A stretch of DNA of 64,000 nucleotides. Source: Pollenia angustigena. Lineage: Eukaryota; Arthropoda; Insecta; Diptera; Polleniidae. Below, piece by piece: positions 9,701 through 19,893 of the stretch; position 1 is the first letter of the stretch, and every line of letters starts with the position of its first letter. The position numbers and the translations under genes were made by a program. A model generated the notes under the pieces. It saw only the letters and a list, made by a program, of their open reading frames with translations, ran no database searches and was not told the origin of the DNA. Location: NCBI GenBank assembly GCA_930367215.1, contig OV884059.1, forward strand, positions 248,123,803 through 248,187,802. Reading direction: 5' to 3'.

Positions 9701-12700
9701 ATTTTTGTCTTTAGTGACTTTTTAATCCGACCTCAAATTCTGGGCGCCATCTCAGATCCTTCCCCCAAATGTCCAATTTTTTTTTTACGTGCCAAGAAAG
9801 TCCTCCTAAAACTACGTATGTATAGATTTTAATATGGCCACTTTTATTACACGCCTACAAATTAAGCCCCTTTTTTTTCACACACATACTACATTAAATC
9901 AGGTAGAAGCCAATACAAGCAATAATATTTTCATCAGTCACGCCCTAAAATAAATAGTATATTTATTAAGTTTGAAAAACTTTAATAAAATTGTTTTTGC
10001 CACGCCCTAAATTAGCCCTTTTTGTTTTAAATACATATATAGCATCGTCATTTAAAGTCTAATCTCATCGTATCGTATATCATTGTTAATGGCTAGAATA
10101 TGGCTTTATTTTTGAATTTAGTGCTTTTTTTGCTCATCTAGATTTGAATGATTGAAATGTATATATTAACATAAATAAATCATTTACATATATAAAAAAT
10201 TATTTTCAAATTATTAATTTTCACACTTACGATGTCGCACGTGAACAACTTTATATAAGTACCAAGATCACAAATCTTGCTATTTTACAGAAATTTTTTT
10301 TCTGTTTTAATATTACAAAAAATCTCTGTTTGGCCTGGTAATTTGATGAGCTTCCTACTTTTACTTTTGACGCATAGATAGAAAATGATGTTTTTCAATG
10401 TCGCACATGACATCGAAATATGAGATAATACAAAGAACAAAATTACAGTTATTTGCAATCGCATAGTTTCTTGTGCATTCTATTTTGACTCTTTGTACCT
10501 TCCGAAAGGTTTTAGAGAGAAAAAGTCAATGCATAATGTCTCTTAAAGAACTTATCATAGCAAAACGTACAATAGAAATATCCAAATAAGAAAAGTTGCA
10601 CTTGTTCCACTTTGCATTCATAAATCTTGAAATGGGTTATAAATAAATATACAATTTTTTTACTTTTATTAAATTTGATTGTTTTCTGTTAAAATATGAT
10701 AAAACAAAGTCTTTTCAAGAACTTATAATTTTTTTGTTGCGGTGGACCTTTCGGTGGAAATGCCCATATGTATGATTTAGACGTTGTTTTTTAATAACAT
10801 TGTTAAATAAAATAATTAGTATTGTGGTTATTTTGTTGAACTATTTATGGTTTTTAATCCAAATTTTTAATATTTTTCATTAGGCTTAAGTTCATCAAAT
10901 TTAATTTTCATTAAATTATTTTTATGAAGAAAGGAATTTTACAACATGAAAATTAATTAAAATTTACTGATAATTTTTCATTCTTGACTCAATCTGGGCT
11001 CGAACCCAGGCGTTTTTACGGACAGGTTACCCTGACATGTTTCGATTGCAACCACTCAATCTCCTCAGAGGGCTTGCCGTTTAACACTCGCAGCCATCGA
11101 CGACTGCTGACGTCATTAGTCAAACATCAATCCTTAAACCAAGACACGAGCTCTATATTTGCATTTGTCCTGAAAAGGTCAGCAAGAAAAAGAAAGACAA
11201 AAAAAAAAAATGAAAAAACAAAACAAAATATGTACTTTGAACTTCAAGAAGAATTCTTGACAAAAGTACGAAAAAACAGAAGTAAAGGAAGAACATGTAA
11301 AATAAATTAAAATAGAAAATCATTCAAAGCAACTTTCGATCTACCAAAGGTTAAATACAATTTGGTTTAAGGATTGATGTTTGACTAATGACGTCAGCAG
11401 TCGTCGATGGCTGCGATTGTTAAACAAAGTTTAGTTAATACTCTTAGGACGAGTTTTTGAGATGGGGATTAAGTTTAAACTTAATTTAACGTTCTCTGCA
11501 ACTCGGGGTTTCCGGTAAAATTTGATTTTTTGTTCTATTATTTCATTAAAGACCCAAATTTTAAGCAAGACTGCGCTGTTCCAGCAACATTTTGTTTTCA
11601 AACTTGGTATTGGCGGCACAAATCAGTTTTCAGATTAACTAAACCTAGTTAAACTGAGATCTCAAAAACCCAGCCTTAGAGTTATCGAAAAAAATCAGTT
11701 TTTTCGCTCTCCTGTAAAATTGTGATTTTGCTGATAGCACTATTTGAAAAATAACCCTCGATATACTAAACTACCCAAATATTCAATCGTTTGTTTTGTA
11801 ATTTCCTAACGACATCTTAAGGTTCGTAAATGATGGCTACTTCTGGTATTTATGACAGTTTGATTTCTTGTAAAATTTATTGTGTGATGACCGATTCCAT
11901 TTTCTAATTTTTTTTTAAGAAGTAGCTTTTTGTGCTGCACGTATACTTACTTACTGCTGTGTATTAGGTTGTTGTCATTTTATTTTGATTTTGCTTTAAG
12001 TTCTATTTTTTTCTCACGGCAATGAAGCAAAGCAAGAGTTAAATTAATTTTGTACGTTTTATTTTGTGAAATTTGTAGCATTCGCCAAACAGTGCCGTGT
12101 AGAGCAAAACAATACTTAATGAACTTAAAAAAAATTGATATTGGGCAAATTAAATGCTTAATATCTCAGAAACCATAAACAATTTCGTGAAACAGGTTTT
12201 GGATTCAAAGAGGAGGTATTCAAAATATATATACCCCTTACCTAATCAATTTTTTTAAACATGGCTCCAATAATGGAGCCCTCAGTAACTAAGTGTTCCT
12301 AAACTTTACAGCGGTCGTTAATATAATATTCTATCACATATAATTTTTAAAGAGGTAATTAAGGCATTTTTGTGAAATAAAACTAAAATGCATATTTTTA
12401 AAATTTTAGTGCCAAACACAAATAGAATTGAAAAGAGATTTATCAAATCCTCCAACAAAAGTAATAGCATCATGCCCAGCCCCTACAAGAAAAAGTAATT
12501 TTTTAGCTTGTAATTTTCTGCGCTCCAGAGAATTGTATTTAAATGAATCAGAAAACTTATTTGCAGAGAATACTGATTTGAGAGAAATCGATAGTTTGAA
12601 TTTATCTGACATTTCCGTAAGGAACGACTTTCAGTTTGACAAAAATCTTGGTGACAACTTGTTGGATAATATATTTAATAAAACAGATATTGAACATAAT

Positions 12701-15700
12701 TCTGGTTCAGATTCGGATCTAGGAGAGGTATATGCAACATATCGAGTCGTATCCGCAAAAAGGCTTAGGCAACAAAAACAAATTTTTACAGGAGAAGGTT
12801 TTTTTTATTTTATTTCATATAAATTTTGTATGAAATTTGTCGCTTACGATAAAATTGTTTTTGCTATAAAATCGTAACGGTACCTTATGTGACCATGACA
12901 TTTAAGGAGATGATGCGAGTGTTGCCAATAGACATTTATTTAAAAAAAAAACAAATTGAAAATGATGTCGCTTAAGCTTTTTTCGCTGTAATGCCTCGAT
13001 ATATCGCTCATTTGCTGCAACATCGTCAAAACTAAAAAAAAAATCGAAATAAACATGTTTAAAGTTTTTTTATTTGCTCTCACTACTTCGAAAAAATAAA
13101 TAAAGATGAATTTTATACACAATAGGTGCGTTTGAGTACTTTTACAGTAAAATGCAGTAAATGAGTAAACTGAAAAATTTGCTCTCACAAAAAGCTGTTG
13201 TCCAAAACAGTACGCGAACGCAAAATTTGTAAAAATTCGTACAATAAAGGCAACAGCTGACGGCAAATAATTTAAGTGTTGAAAAATGTTTACACTTTTG
13301 ACTACTTAACTCGTTTTCTTATCGGTACTCGATTAAATACTTTTTATAACACGAACATTTTTGGAAAATACAAACAAATTGTTTTATGTAATCTTTCACA
13401 TTTGTTTGTTATTTATTTTATTTAACTAATTTGTAGCGGGTAAAATTATTTAAAAGAACATGAATAATTTTTTTGCTATTGATTACTTAAGTACCCAAAT
13501 ACTTCACACTTTTACAACTCTAAAAAAAATAACATAACAAAAAAAATTTCAAAAGTTTGTATTGAGCCAAATAAATGCTTCACAAACAAGTTTAATTAAT
13601 TAAAATTTATTCACTTTTTGTTTTGGTTTAATTTTTATTTCAACTTTTCTTTAATTTAACAATTTCTTCAGAATTTGTATGCTTTTTATTTGTTACTTTT
13701 GTTTGTTTACCTTTTGAAACATATGTTTTTTTGATTTACTAAATTTTACTGCAAAAATTTCTGCAGTAAAAATTTGTAAATACTCAGACAAGGACTGTCA
13801 CTTTTCGCTCTCAATTTGTGTTCTCATTTACTGTATTTTGTGTACTCGAACGCAATTTCGTAAAATGCAGTAAAGTTCAGTAAAAAATAGGTAAAACTTT
13901 TGTGTTCTCGAACGCAACTAATATAAACAGAAACCTAGCGAACAATTTTGCATCACTAACTCCAAAATTGTAATTTTTGAGTAATGACGATGTTGCAGCA
14001 AATGAGCGATATATTGGAAAAAAATATTTTAATAACTGTTTTCATTTTGTTCTTTCAGTCCCAAGCTCAATCAAAAACAAAGTCGGTGGATTTTAATGAT
14101 AAGGATTATTCAAAAGATGAAAGTCAAAAATACAAGCTTCCAAAAAAATCTGAAGATGTTAAAACGTTTGTTGATTTATCAATACCATTTTCAGTTAGAC
14201 AACTCTATGAAATTGTGAAGAGTCAATATTCTGATTTTGCTTTTGTCTATGCACTGAGCTCTCAATTATGCCAAGAACGGATTCCCATGGAGTGTTTTGT
14301 GACTTTGAAAATTGCTTTACTACTTAGCCTAGTTTCTATAGGAGTAACTATTTGTCTTCTGGTTTTATTTTTTTATTTTGATAACTGTTATTTTGATTTT
14401 TTTTAGAATAACGTTGATCGTCCTCCCATACCTATCGTAGCTATGACAAATGACACCTACATGACTGAATATGTTATGACAAATATTGGTCAGTTGGGAT
14501 CACGTTTTTTGGGCCCTACAGATGAAACAAAATCTGTTTCTAATAACGTTTGGATTGAAGCGGATCCTATTTTATTGGCGCAGGGAGGTGTATACTATGT
14601 AGGCGACTGGACACGATTAAAATCAGGACGATCTGAAACTATTTTCAAAAACATAGAATGTTCTGACATCGCAATAGAAAAGTCTACTCTTAACTTTCCA
14701 TTACAAACATCTATATGGACCCATTGGCGTTCATTAAAGTCTGGAACTAAAGACCAACAAATGTTTAATAAATTTTTAAAGTAAGTTTTAATTAGTTAAC
14801 TTTAAGAAATTAGATTTAAAACTTCATTGTTAAATACATAGTTACAAATCGCAGTTAATTTTCTCTACACTTTCTTTCAAAAAGTTCCAACTTTTAAACC
14901 TGGGGCCGAATTAAGGCATTTCGATCGATATAGAATGCCGTATTTTGCCCACTGATTTTTCATCTGACCATTATTTGCATATATATCGATACCTTCCCGT
15001 AAGAATGTATTAAGCGACATTTCTAAAATTGTGTAGGAAACGAAAAAAACGTTTCATTTAGTTTTTATTTTTCGGATTTTATTGAAAGAAACATATTTGG
15101 AAAGCGATTTTCAGAATACAAAACATATTTAAAAATGTGGCTTAGCATAGTTTCTTTGGCGGATAAAAACAAATTACAGGGTGCCACATTATTCCAGTGA
15201 GAAAACTTGACGGTTGATACAATTTTATTTTCACCCTAGTTTCCTTTGCATCCATGATAGGGCAGCGAAACCCAGGCCAAAATGTGGCGCTTAATTTCTA
15301 GTATAGTTCCACATCAAAAAGTAATTTTCAAAAAAAGTGTCGCTTAATACATTCTTACGGGACAGTATCGATATGTATATCGTCTATCGACATATCAATA
15401 AGGTAATTAATTAAAAAAATTGGTTTAGTTAGGCATCTTAAAAAACAAATATTTGACATTTGGTTGACAGGTTGTTTTACTTGTTTTTTTTTTTTTGACT
15501 CATCAAATAAGTACAACTTTGCATTTTTAAATTATAATAAAGACTGTTTACTTACACATTAGTGCAATTTTCCATTTTTCCTTTTTTGAAATCAAAAAAT
15601 ACTGAACCTAATTACTTAAACGTACAGTGGCCCATTTTTCAAAACTACAGTTACAATCTACAAAAGGAAGGTACATGAACTGTATAGCATATGATTTAAC

Positions 15701-17161
15701 AATCACGCAGGGAATGTCGTAGGCTATGCGCCTAGGTGAATGGGCAATATATAAGGCTGCATTGAATAGGTTCAAGAAGCGAAACGGAATGCTTGGAGAA
15801 ACTTCTGTAGCGGCGTGGAGGGCTCATCGAAGACAAACCGTTTACATAGGATTATGGCTTCTAGAACGGCAGTCCCAAGCAACATTAAGAATGTTGACGG
15901 TAGATTTACCTGGAATTGGAGCAACAACCTCTTGTGTGGGTTGCCTGAACACTTCCGTGATCGCCTACGACTGATTCGCCTTCGCTTCCTTGTCCGTGTC
16001 AATCGTTGTCCAAACGCTGTTCTGTCCAGTATCGATTTACGTTAAATGTTTGTTTTCGTTGTTTTTATAAGTTTTATTCATTTTGATTTTGATCCGCCAC
16101 GTCATAACCCCCCAGTACCGTGTTTGCTGAGGTGCCCAGGTATCAGCAGAGCTCTGTGACATTACAGTCGATTAACCCTGACTGCAAACCAGACCGATAG
16201 GCACGCATGACACCTCGGCTTTGGGGTGGATAACGTTTATTCGTCAAGGGCTTAAAGTTCCGTGACTCCATCTCAGTCATCACTAGCTTCACCTGGAATC
16301 ACGACAAAAACCACAGCCTAGACTCAGCCACCACATCGCTACAAGTTCGTTATCCAAGGTGGTTCGCTATTAAATCATAAAAAATTGTAATTAATCAAAA
16401 ATTGTTAAATATAAATGACACCAAACAAGGACTACAGTGCAGCAACGCAATATAGTTTGAGAAACCAGTGCGATTGTACAGGTGTGAACATCTGTGTTTG
16501 CAAATTAAAACAAAAACGAACACATGTTAAGAAAACAACAAAAACCACTCTTTAATAAACATTTTTTTTTTAAATTTGTATTTTAACGAAATTTGTTTCA
16601 GAATTTTTGGTTTACCTATTTACGTTTCTGATGACAACCATGAAGCTTTAATCGACTATACGTTGGAACAGTGTTCTATAAGAACTTTTGAATCAACAGT
16701 GGATCACTTATCTATAAACGAAGATGACATGCGTAATTTTTTAGTTTCTGTTTCGCAGAAAAATGTGGATTTGTCACCAGAAGCTGCATCCTTACTAAAA
16801 AATTATTTTGTGGCTACTCGTTCTATAAGAGAGGGTAAAATAATGATTCAATTACTAATGGAAATGAAATTTTATTTTCTTTTAATATTTATTTTTAGAT
16901 TGCCTAACCAAGCAGTCCTACACCATGCTTAAACAATTTACTGAGTCTTTTGCTAAACTATCTATGCGAGAAGAGGCTTCAGTGGATGATGCAGTAGCAT
17001 CCATAATTATGTGTGAACATTTTATTGAAAATATTTTTAGTTCGGGTGACAACCCACCACCACACTTTGGCAATTTTAATTTTGTTGGTACTGTTGACAA
17101 ATATTTTATGCTGTTTAAGGAATGGCTTGGTTCTTATTTGGACAAATACACAGACGAATAA
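3735..17161 (+). CDS. mei-218: mei-218, MCM/AAA-like meiotic crossover protein (6 exons)
   Basis: Exons 3735-4301, 12410-12727, 14059-14343, 14407-14780, 16602-16834 and 16899-17161 all have GT..AG borders and join to 2040 bases (679 residues plus TAA) without a shift. Exons 1-2 encode an Asn/Ser/Glu-rich, probably disordered N-terminus. Exons 3-6 follow the MCM AAA core: LKIALLLSLVS, then LLAQGGVYYVGDW where active MCMs have a Walker B Asp-Glu, then FLKIFGLPIYVSDDNHE at the arginine-finger position, then LSPEAASLLKNYFVATRS and VDDAVASIIMCEHFI of the lid and winged helix. Walker A is absent, Walker B lacks Asp-Glu and the SRFD finger is lost, so it should be ATPase-dead, as known for MEI-218. 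The ATG lies 22 bases upstream of the mei-217 stop on the same exon. Drosophila MEI-218 is much longer, mainly in the N-terminus. Intron 1 is 8.1 kb of repeats. Confidence 0.85.
4480..4745 (+). pseudogene. LINE relic, C-terminal cysteine-rich tail
   Basis: A short frame reads IGTHAGRMGLDYNNYCRSC followed by EEEAVFQFLCQCRGLGA. This resembles the cysteine motif after the reverse transcriptase of jockey/R1-type LINEs (a C-x2-C...H-x3-C knuckle). The His is replaced by Gln here (FQFLC) and the frame soon ends. No reverse transcriptase is attached. It lies in mei-218 intron 1. Confidence 0.55.
4746..6797. other. mei-218 intron 1 sequence, nothing recognised
   Basis: AT-rich. ORFs of 60-90 codons (for example 5118-5384 minus and 5712-5906 plus) show no family I recognise. 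Around 5350-5385 a short stretch (AAATACTGTAGTGTAGGGTATC) is the end of a DINE-like repeat. The rest is unannotated. Confidence 0.4.
6798..7063. mobile_element. MITE family C, copy 1
   Basis: The left end TATCGACCCCTTTGCGCGAA and the right end TTCGCGCAAAAGGGTCGATA are inverted copies about 266 bp apart. A second copy in opposite orientation lies at 20352-20606 and shares the interior (TTTCTCTGCTTTCGCTTGC, CGAATTCCA-like, TTGATGCAATCTTGTTC). No coding capacity. Confidence 0.8.
7311..7632 (-). mobile_element. Penelope-like repeat with hammerhead-like motif
   Basis: The stretch from AAACTGGGAATTATTTCC through GAATTTATTCTATGAGC to GACACCAGCAGAATG recurs at 52262-52530, 56724-56860 and 61386-61545. 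At 7590-7625 the minus strand reads CTGACGA, then GGCC-GTAGCG-GGCC, then AGAAAA. This resembles a hammerhead core (CUGANGA, helix II, GAAA) as found in Penelope-like retroelement terminal repeats, with one base added on each side of helix II. No reverse transcriptase is present. Confidence 0.45.
7635..8346 (+). mobile_element. DINE-1/INE-1-like repeat, near complete
   Basis: It runs from TAGTGGAGAGGGTATTATGC, through GATCGACTCAGAATC and GTCCGTCCGGCTGG, then three internal units of AGGACCAC....TTTCT.CCTCTCA....ACCGATTTTAATG. It ends in GGTGTGGGTAT, a hairpin GTCGG-GCTTGA-CCGAC, and CTTACTTGTTTT. The hairpin followed by CTTGTTTT is the known 3' architecture of DINE-1/Helentron-associated elements. 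No coding capacity. Confidence 0.7.
8347..8715 (-). repeat. tRNA-like SINE, family A copy 1, with inverted flanks
   Basis: On the minus strand ACCCGGTTCGAATCCCAGC (B box, about 8434-8452) is preceded by GAAACATGTAAAGATC and a GGCTTAACGGGCACCGCAGTGG head. The flanks are unusual: ATTATTTTCACTGAGGAAGG at the left is inverted as CCTTCCCTCAGTAAAAATAAT near 8650-8680. GTAATTTTTATTAAAATTTATTGAT occurs as a direct repeat on both sides. Relatives: 10880-11425, 39035-39200 and 63545-64000. Confidence 0.55.
8716..9063. other. mei-218 intron 1 spacer
   Basis: AT-rich sequence between two repeats; I see no gene or element boundary in it. Confidence 0.4.
9064..10770. mobile_element. CATATGGGCATTTC-family element 1 (1.7 kb, E-box-rich)
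   Basis: The ends CATATGGGCATTTCCA and TGGAAATGCCCATATG are inverted copies. There is no long ORF. Inside, CACGTG or near variants recur in a fixed context (GTCGCACGTGA, GCACGTGACGAAAAC, GTCGCACATGACA) at about 9083, 9257, 9442, 9455, 10238 and 10404. The same ends and the same CACGTGAC/GTACGTGAC theme occur in five other elements of this window. Confidence 0.7.
10871..11430. repeat. tRNA-like SINE family A, head-to-head pair
   Basis: 10880-11145 is a minus-strand copy (B box GGGTTCGAGCCC around 10996-11007; head TCGTCGATGGCTGCGAG near 11090-11107). 11222-11425 is a plus-strand copy of the 5' part only (TACTTTGAACTTCAAGAAG to GTCGTCGATGGCTGCGA). The two halves face each other with an A-rich spacer (11180-11215). 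The full arrangement is seen at 63545-64000. Confidence 0.6.
11440..11695 (-). repeat. Dispersed TIR-type repeat (pair with 38060-38290)
   Basis: Shared landmarks with 38060-38290, in the same order: AACTCGG..TTTCC, TTCTATTA...TTAAAGACC, TTTTAAGCAA, TGGCGGC.CAAAT, TTTTCAGATTAACTAAACCTAG and AGCCTTA..GTTATC. The copies have diverged by perhaps 15-20 percent. No coding capacity. Confidence 0.6.
11700..12409. other. End of mei-218 intron 1
   Basis: AT-rich, no element recognised. It ends with the acceptor AAATTTTAG|TGCCAA at 12401-12415, which opens mei-218 exon 2. Confidence 0.5.
12743..12998. mobile_element. MITE family A, copy 1, 15 bases inside mei-218 intron 2
   Basis: The interior matches 32996-33259 closely (ATATAAATTTTGTATGAAATT.GTCGCTTACG, AAATCGTA.CGGTACCTTATGTGA, TTGCCAATA). 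The ends (CGAGTCGTATCCGC and GCTGTAATGCCTCG) are decayed inverted copies of the CGAGCCCTAACCGCG ends there. It starts 15 bases after the proposed donor GAGAG|GTATAT, so the reading frame of exon 2 runs on into the MITE if unspliced. Confidence 0.7.
13004..14009. mobile_element. TA-flanked MITE family B, copy 1, carrying an insertion
   Basis: The ends TCGCTCATTTGCTGCAA and TTGCAGCAAATGAGCGA are inverted copies, each flanked by TA. Compared with the 247-bp copy at 44617-44863, an extra segment (about 13127-13916) lies inside, between ACACAATAG and a TAATATAAAC-like stretch. Confidence 0.75.
13127..13916. mobile_element. Insertion inside MITE B (about 790 bp)
   Basis: The segment absent from the 44.6-kb copy starts TGCGTTTGAGTAC and ends GTTCTCGAACGCA, imperfect inverted ends. 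The motif TTTACTGCATTTTAC/GTAAAATGCAGTAAA recurs in both subterminal regions. No coding capacity and no clear target duplication. Confidence 0.55.
14981..15382. mobile_element. TIR element in mei-218 intron 4, TATCGATA at both ends
   Basis: CCCGTAAGAATGTATTAAGC (14996 on) is inverted as GCTTAATACATTCTTACGGG (to 15361). The similarity continues outward through ATATCGATAC. About 400 bp, non-coding. Confidence 0.65.
15725..16380 (+). pseudogene. LINE relic with GC-richer 3' part
   Basis: Two overlapping frames hold pieces of one LINE linker between endonuclease and reverse transcriptase: AIYKAALNRFKKRNG in one frame, then EGSSKTNRLHRIMASRTAVP in the next. A frameshift therefore separates them. 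The following 16046-16380 is clearly GC-richer than the surroundings and may be a LINE 3' untranslated region. Family looks jockey/R1-like. It sits in mei-218 intron 4. Confidence 0.5.
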
Positions 17162-17195
17162 TCACTTATGTAGTTGGTGAGTTAATTAAATATTT

Positions 17196-17201
17196 AATAA
17201 A
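17196..17201 (+). terminator. mei-218 polyadenylation signal
   Basis: AATAAA lies 35 bases after the mei-218 stop, the first such hexamer downstream. Confidence 0.5.
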
Positions 17202-17209
17202 ACTTAAAT

Positions 17210-18228
17210 TTAGCTTTTAATTAAAACGATACTCATTTCACTTAAAGATATATTGGTAAGAAAAGCTTGGAAAAACAATTTTACAAATTTAAAGTGTTTA
17301 TTGTCTGTATTCTAAAAGGCTGAACAACTTAATGGCGCAAATTTTAAAAAGCTCGCTTCAGTTACTTATAATTCCGTCGTAAAGAAGGAAGATTCACACA
17401 AGGCAGCAGCTTATGGATGCTAGCTACCCCTCTTTTATTGTATGTACATAGTAAAGAGCTGCAAGAATACATTCATTTGTTTATTACACACAAGCATTCC
17501 AACATTCATTCAAATATTTAAATAGTTAAAGAGTGGTTTACAGAGTTTAAGAGTTAATATATAAAAGAGAGTGTAGTCTGTGTTTTACTTTATCATAACA
17601 AAGGCACACATTCTATTCACTCTTTTTCTTTGAATATTTATTTACTCAATTTGCAAATGCAAACACACACAAGTATATGGTAACAGTTAGACTGTGTGCA
17701 AGAAATACTACATAGTAAAATTAGTACTTATGTTTATTCTCATTACAAATATATCTCTATTAAACAGAATTTGGAACAAAAATTATAAAAATTGGATTAA
17801 AATTATATTAAAAAGGACTTTAAAATTCTTGCGTTTTACATTTTCGATTTCCATAACAAAAGTTACTAGTAATAATATTAATGTATTCATGTAATGAGTA
17901 AAACATTCAAATAATATTATATTCGAAACTTATACACATTTTATTATGTCTGTTTTATTTGAATGTGGTAGTATTTTTTTCTGTTTAAATACAGTTGTTT
18001 TCTTTTCTCTTTCGCCTTGTGTGTTCATTCATTTGTTTTTTTAACATAAAATTTAAAGCACTGCGTACTTAAATCGTTTGTTGTATTTAACTTTACCTAC
18101 TTAAAAAACAAATGAATGTATTCATATGCCTTTTAAATGTAGTCATGCAGACCTTTAGTACATAGTTATATTGATTTGTCATACAGAAGACATGGGTTTT
18201 ACATATAGAGGACATATAAAACTACATA
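17210..18228. other. Intergenic AT-rich DNA
   Basis: No gene or element boundary is recognised. The 66-codon ORF at 17694-17894 is low-complexity and looks like chance. Confidence 0.4.
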
Positions 18229-18230
18229 TA

Positions 18231-18311
18231 ACAAGTTAGAGTCCAATATTCGGCTGTGCCGAATCTTTGATACCCTCCACCGATAGTTCGAATACTTCAG
18301 GAGTGATATCT
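18231..18311 (-). mobile_element. DINE-like 3' end with ATTCGGC hairpin
   Basis: AACAAGTTAGAG, then the perfect hairpin ATTCGGC-TGT-GCCGAAT (18249-18265), then TTTGATACCCTCCACC. The hairpin and TACCC orientation matches that at 53770-53810. The element is interrupted at 18312 by a hAT insertion and resumes after 19702. Confidence 0.5.
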
Positions 18312-18319
18312 ATATGATA

Positions 18320-19694
18320 CAGGGTTGGCTGCCCACTGGGTAACCCATAAAAACCCACCCGAGTTTTAATGGGTATTTTGTTTTAAAAAACCCAAGTGGG
18401 GTTTTTCTTTATATTCATTTATACAAAGATGGTATAATGCATACAAAGTGGTTATATTCCCATTTCTCCGTTTATTTATTAATTGAAACATAGATAGTAT
18501 ACCACTTAAATGTATTTAACTTAAAATTCGGATTTTTCTAAATCTTATTCATTTTAAAATTCCAATCCAAGATGATTTCTATGGTTATTCTATATGAAAC
18601 AATAAGAGGGAAAAAATGTTTTCTATTGATGCTGAACTAGCAGGGCAATTTATTACTGAAGCGAAAAAATCGTAAAAGTTTGTTCAGTTCTGATTTTTTT
18701 GATTGCAAAAAAGGAAAATGTTGAATGTCTTTATTATAATTTAAAAGTGTGATTTTGTACATATTTCACGTGTCAACTAAAGTAAAACAGCCTGTCATCT
18801 TATTATTACGTCTTTAATGGAAATAGATTATAAATATGAAAATAATGTTAAATGAAAAAACTGCAATGTTGCAACTTTTAAACCTGATTGCTTGCACTTG
18901 GTTTAGGGCTGTTTAAATTGCAGCTTTTAGTGTAAATACTTTTCCTTGTGTGCTTTTTCCATTTTTTCAATCAAATAAAATCTGAACTGAATACCGTTAT
19001 TGTGAAAAATATTCTGCAACTTAAATTTTATATGCCAACAAGGGTGCAAGAAACGAGATGTGCTTTGACTTATCCATTCTTCTGCTATCTACGTTTTCTT
19101 TACTAATTAGTTTGTATACATACATACTTGTATACATATTTGGGATGCATCACATTCGCCAAATAATGAGTTGTAGTAAGTACGCGTTTCAACAAAATTT
19201 CGTTTTGACCGTAGTATATCATAGTTCAACAAATTACATCAATGCCAGTTGCAATTGTAGCTGAGTCACTTTGTACAGCATTTAATCTTTTTGAACTTTG
19301 AGTAACATTTGTTGGAGATTCAAAGCTTCTTTATACAACTGAACGTTATTTAAATTTCTATGAATATCATTGTTAAATTCATTTATATGTTCCGATCTTA
19401 TTTGGGCATAAACGTTCAAAAAGCAATCATTTGGCAGTTGAGGCATATATGTAAGGACTTATTTAAGCCTAGCTTTTCTTTTAACCATCCATTTGATGAT
19501 GATGCCATAAAAACAATATTGAAGATTTTCTTGCTAAATCTATACCGAAAAGAGCTGAGTTGGCAGCATTGCTTAAACCAATTATTATTATACCATAACA
19601 CGAAAAACAACAAAACCCAATAAAACCCAATTCAACCCATGAAAAAACCTACTGGGTTGGGTTTTTTTTAAAACCCGGGTTTTTGCCAGCCCTG
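18320..19694. mobile_element. hAT element with AAACCC/GGGTTT-rich ends
   Basis: The ends CAGGGTTGGC and GCCAGCCCTG are typical hAT termini. The flanking octamers ATATGATA (18312-18319) and ATATGACA (19695-19702) agree at 7 of 8 bases. Both subterminal regions carry runs of AAACCC/GGGTTT (for example AAACCCGGGTTTTT near 19675). Short minus-strand frames inside have no recognisable hAT domain, so it is probably non-autonomous. Confidence 0.75.
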
Positions 19695-19893
19695 ATATGA
19701 CATCTATTTAGTATTTATTTATCTTTATAAAACGGATATAAGCATTAAAATTGGTTGCGGTTTAGACCTATATTTAATTATTGACCGACAATCTTGAGTA
19801 AAATATCATGATTCGTAACAATAAATTTCAATAAGGTTGTGCAACTAGTTTCATCGTTTACAGTGCATTTCAATAGGCTGCTGAATAGAATAT

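Noticed and set aside
12728..12877. Extension of mei-218 exon 2 to the in-frame stop at 12877
   Set aside because: From 12743 the sequence is MITE A, shared with 32996-33259, and a fitting donor GAGAG|GTATAT in phase 0 stands at 12727.
14344..14406. Frame through 14344-14406 as coding
   Set aside because: Hydrophobic read-through of a 63-bp intron with good GT..AG borders; removal restores the MCM-like frame.
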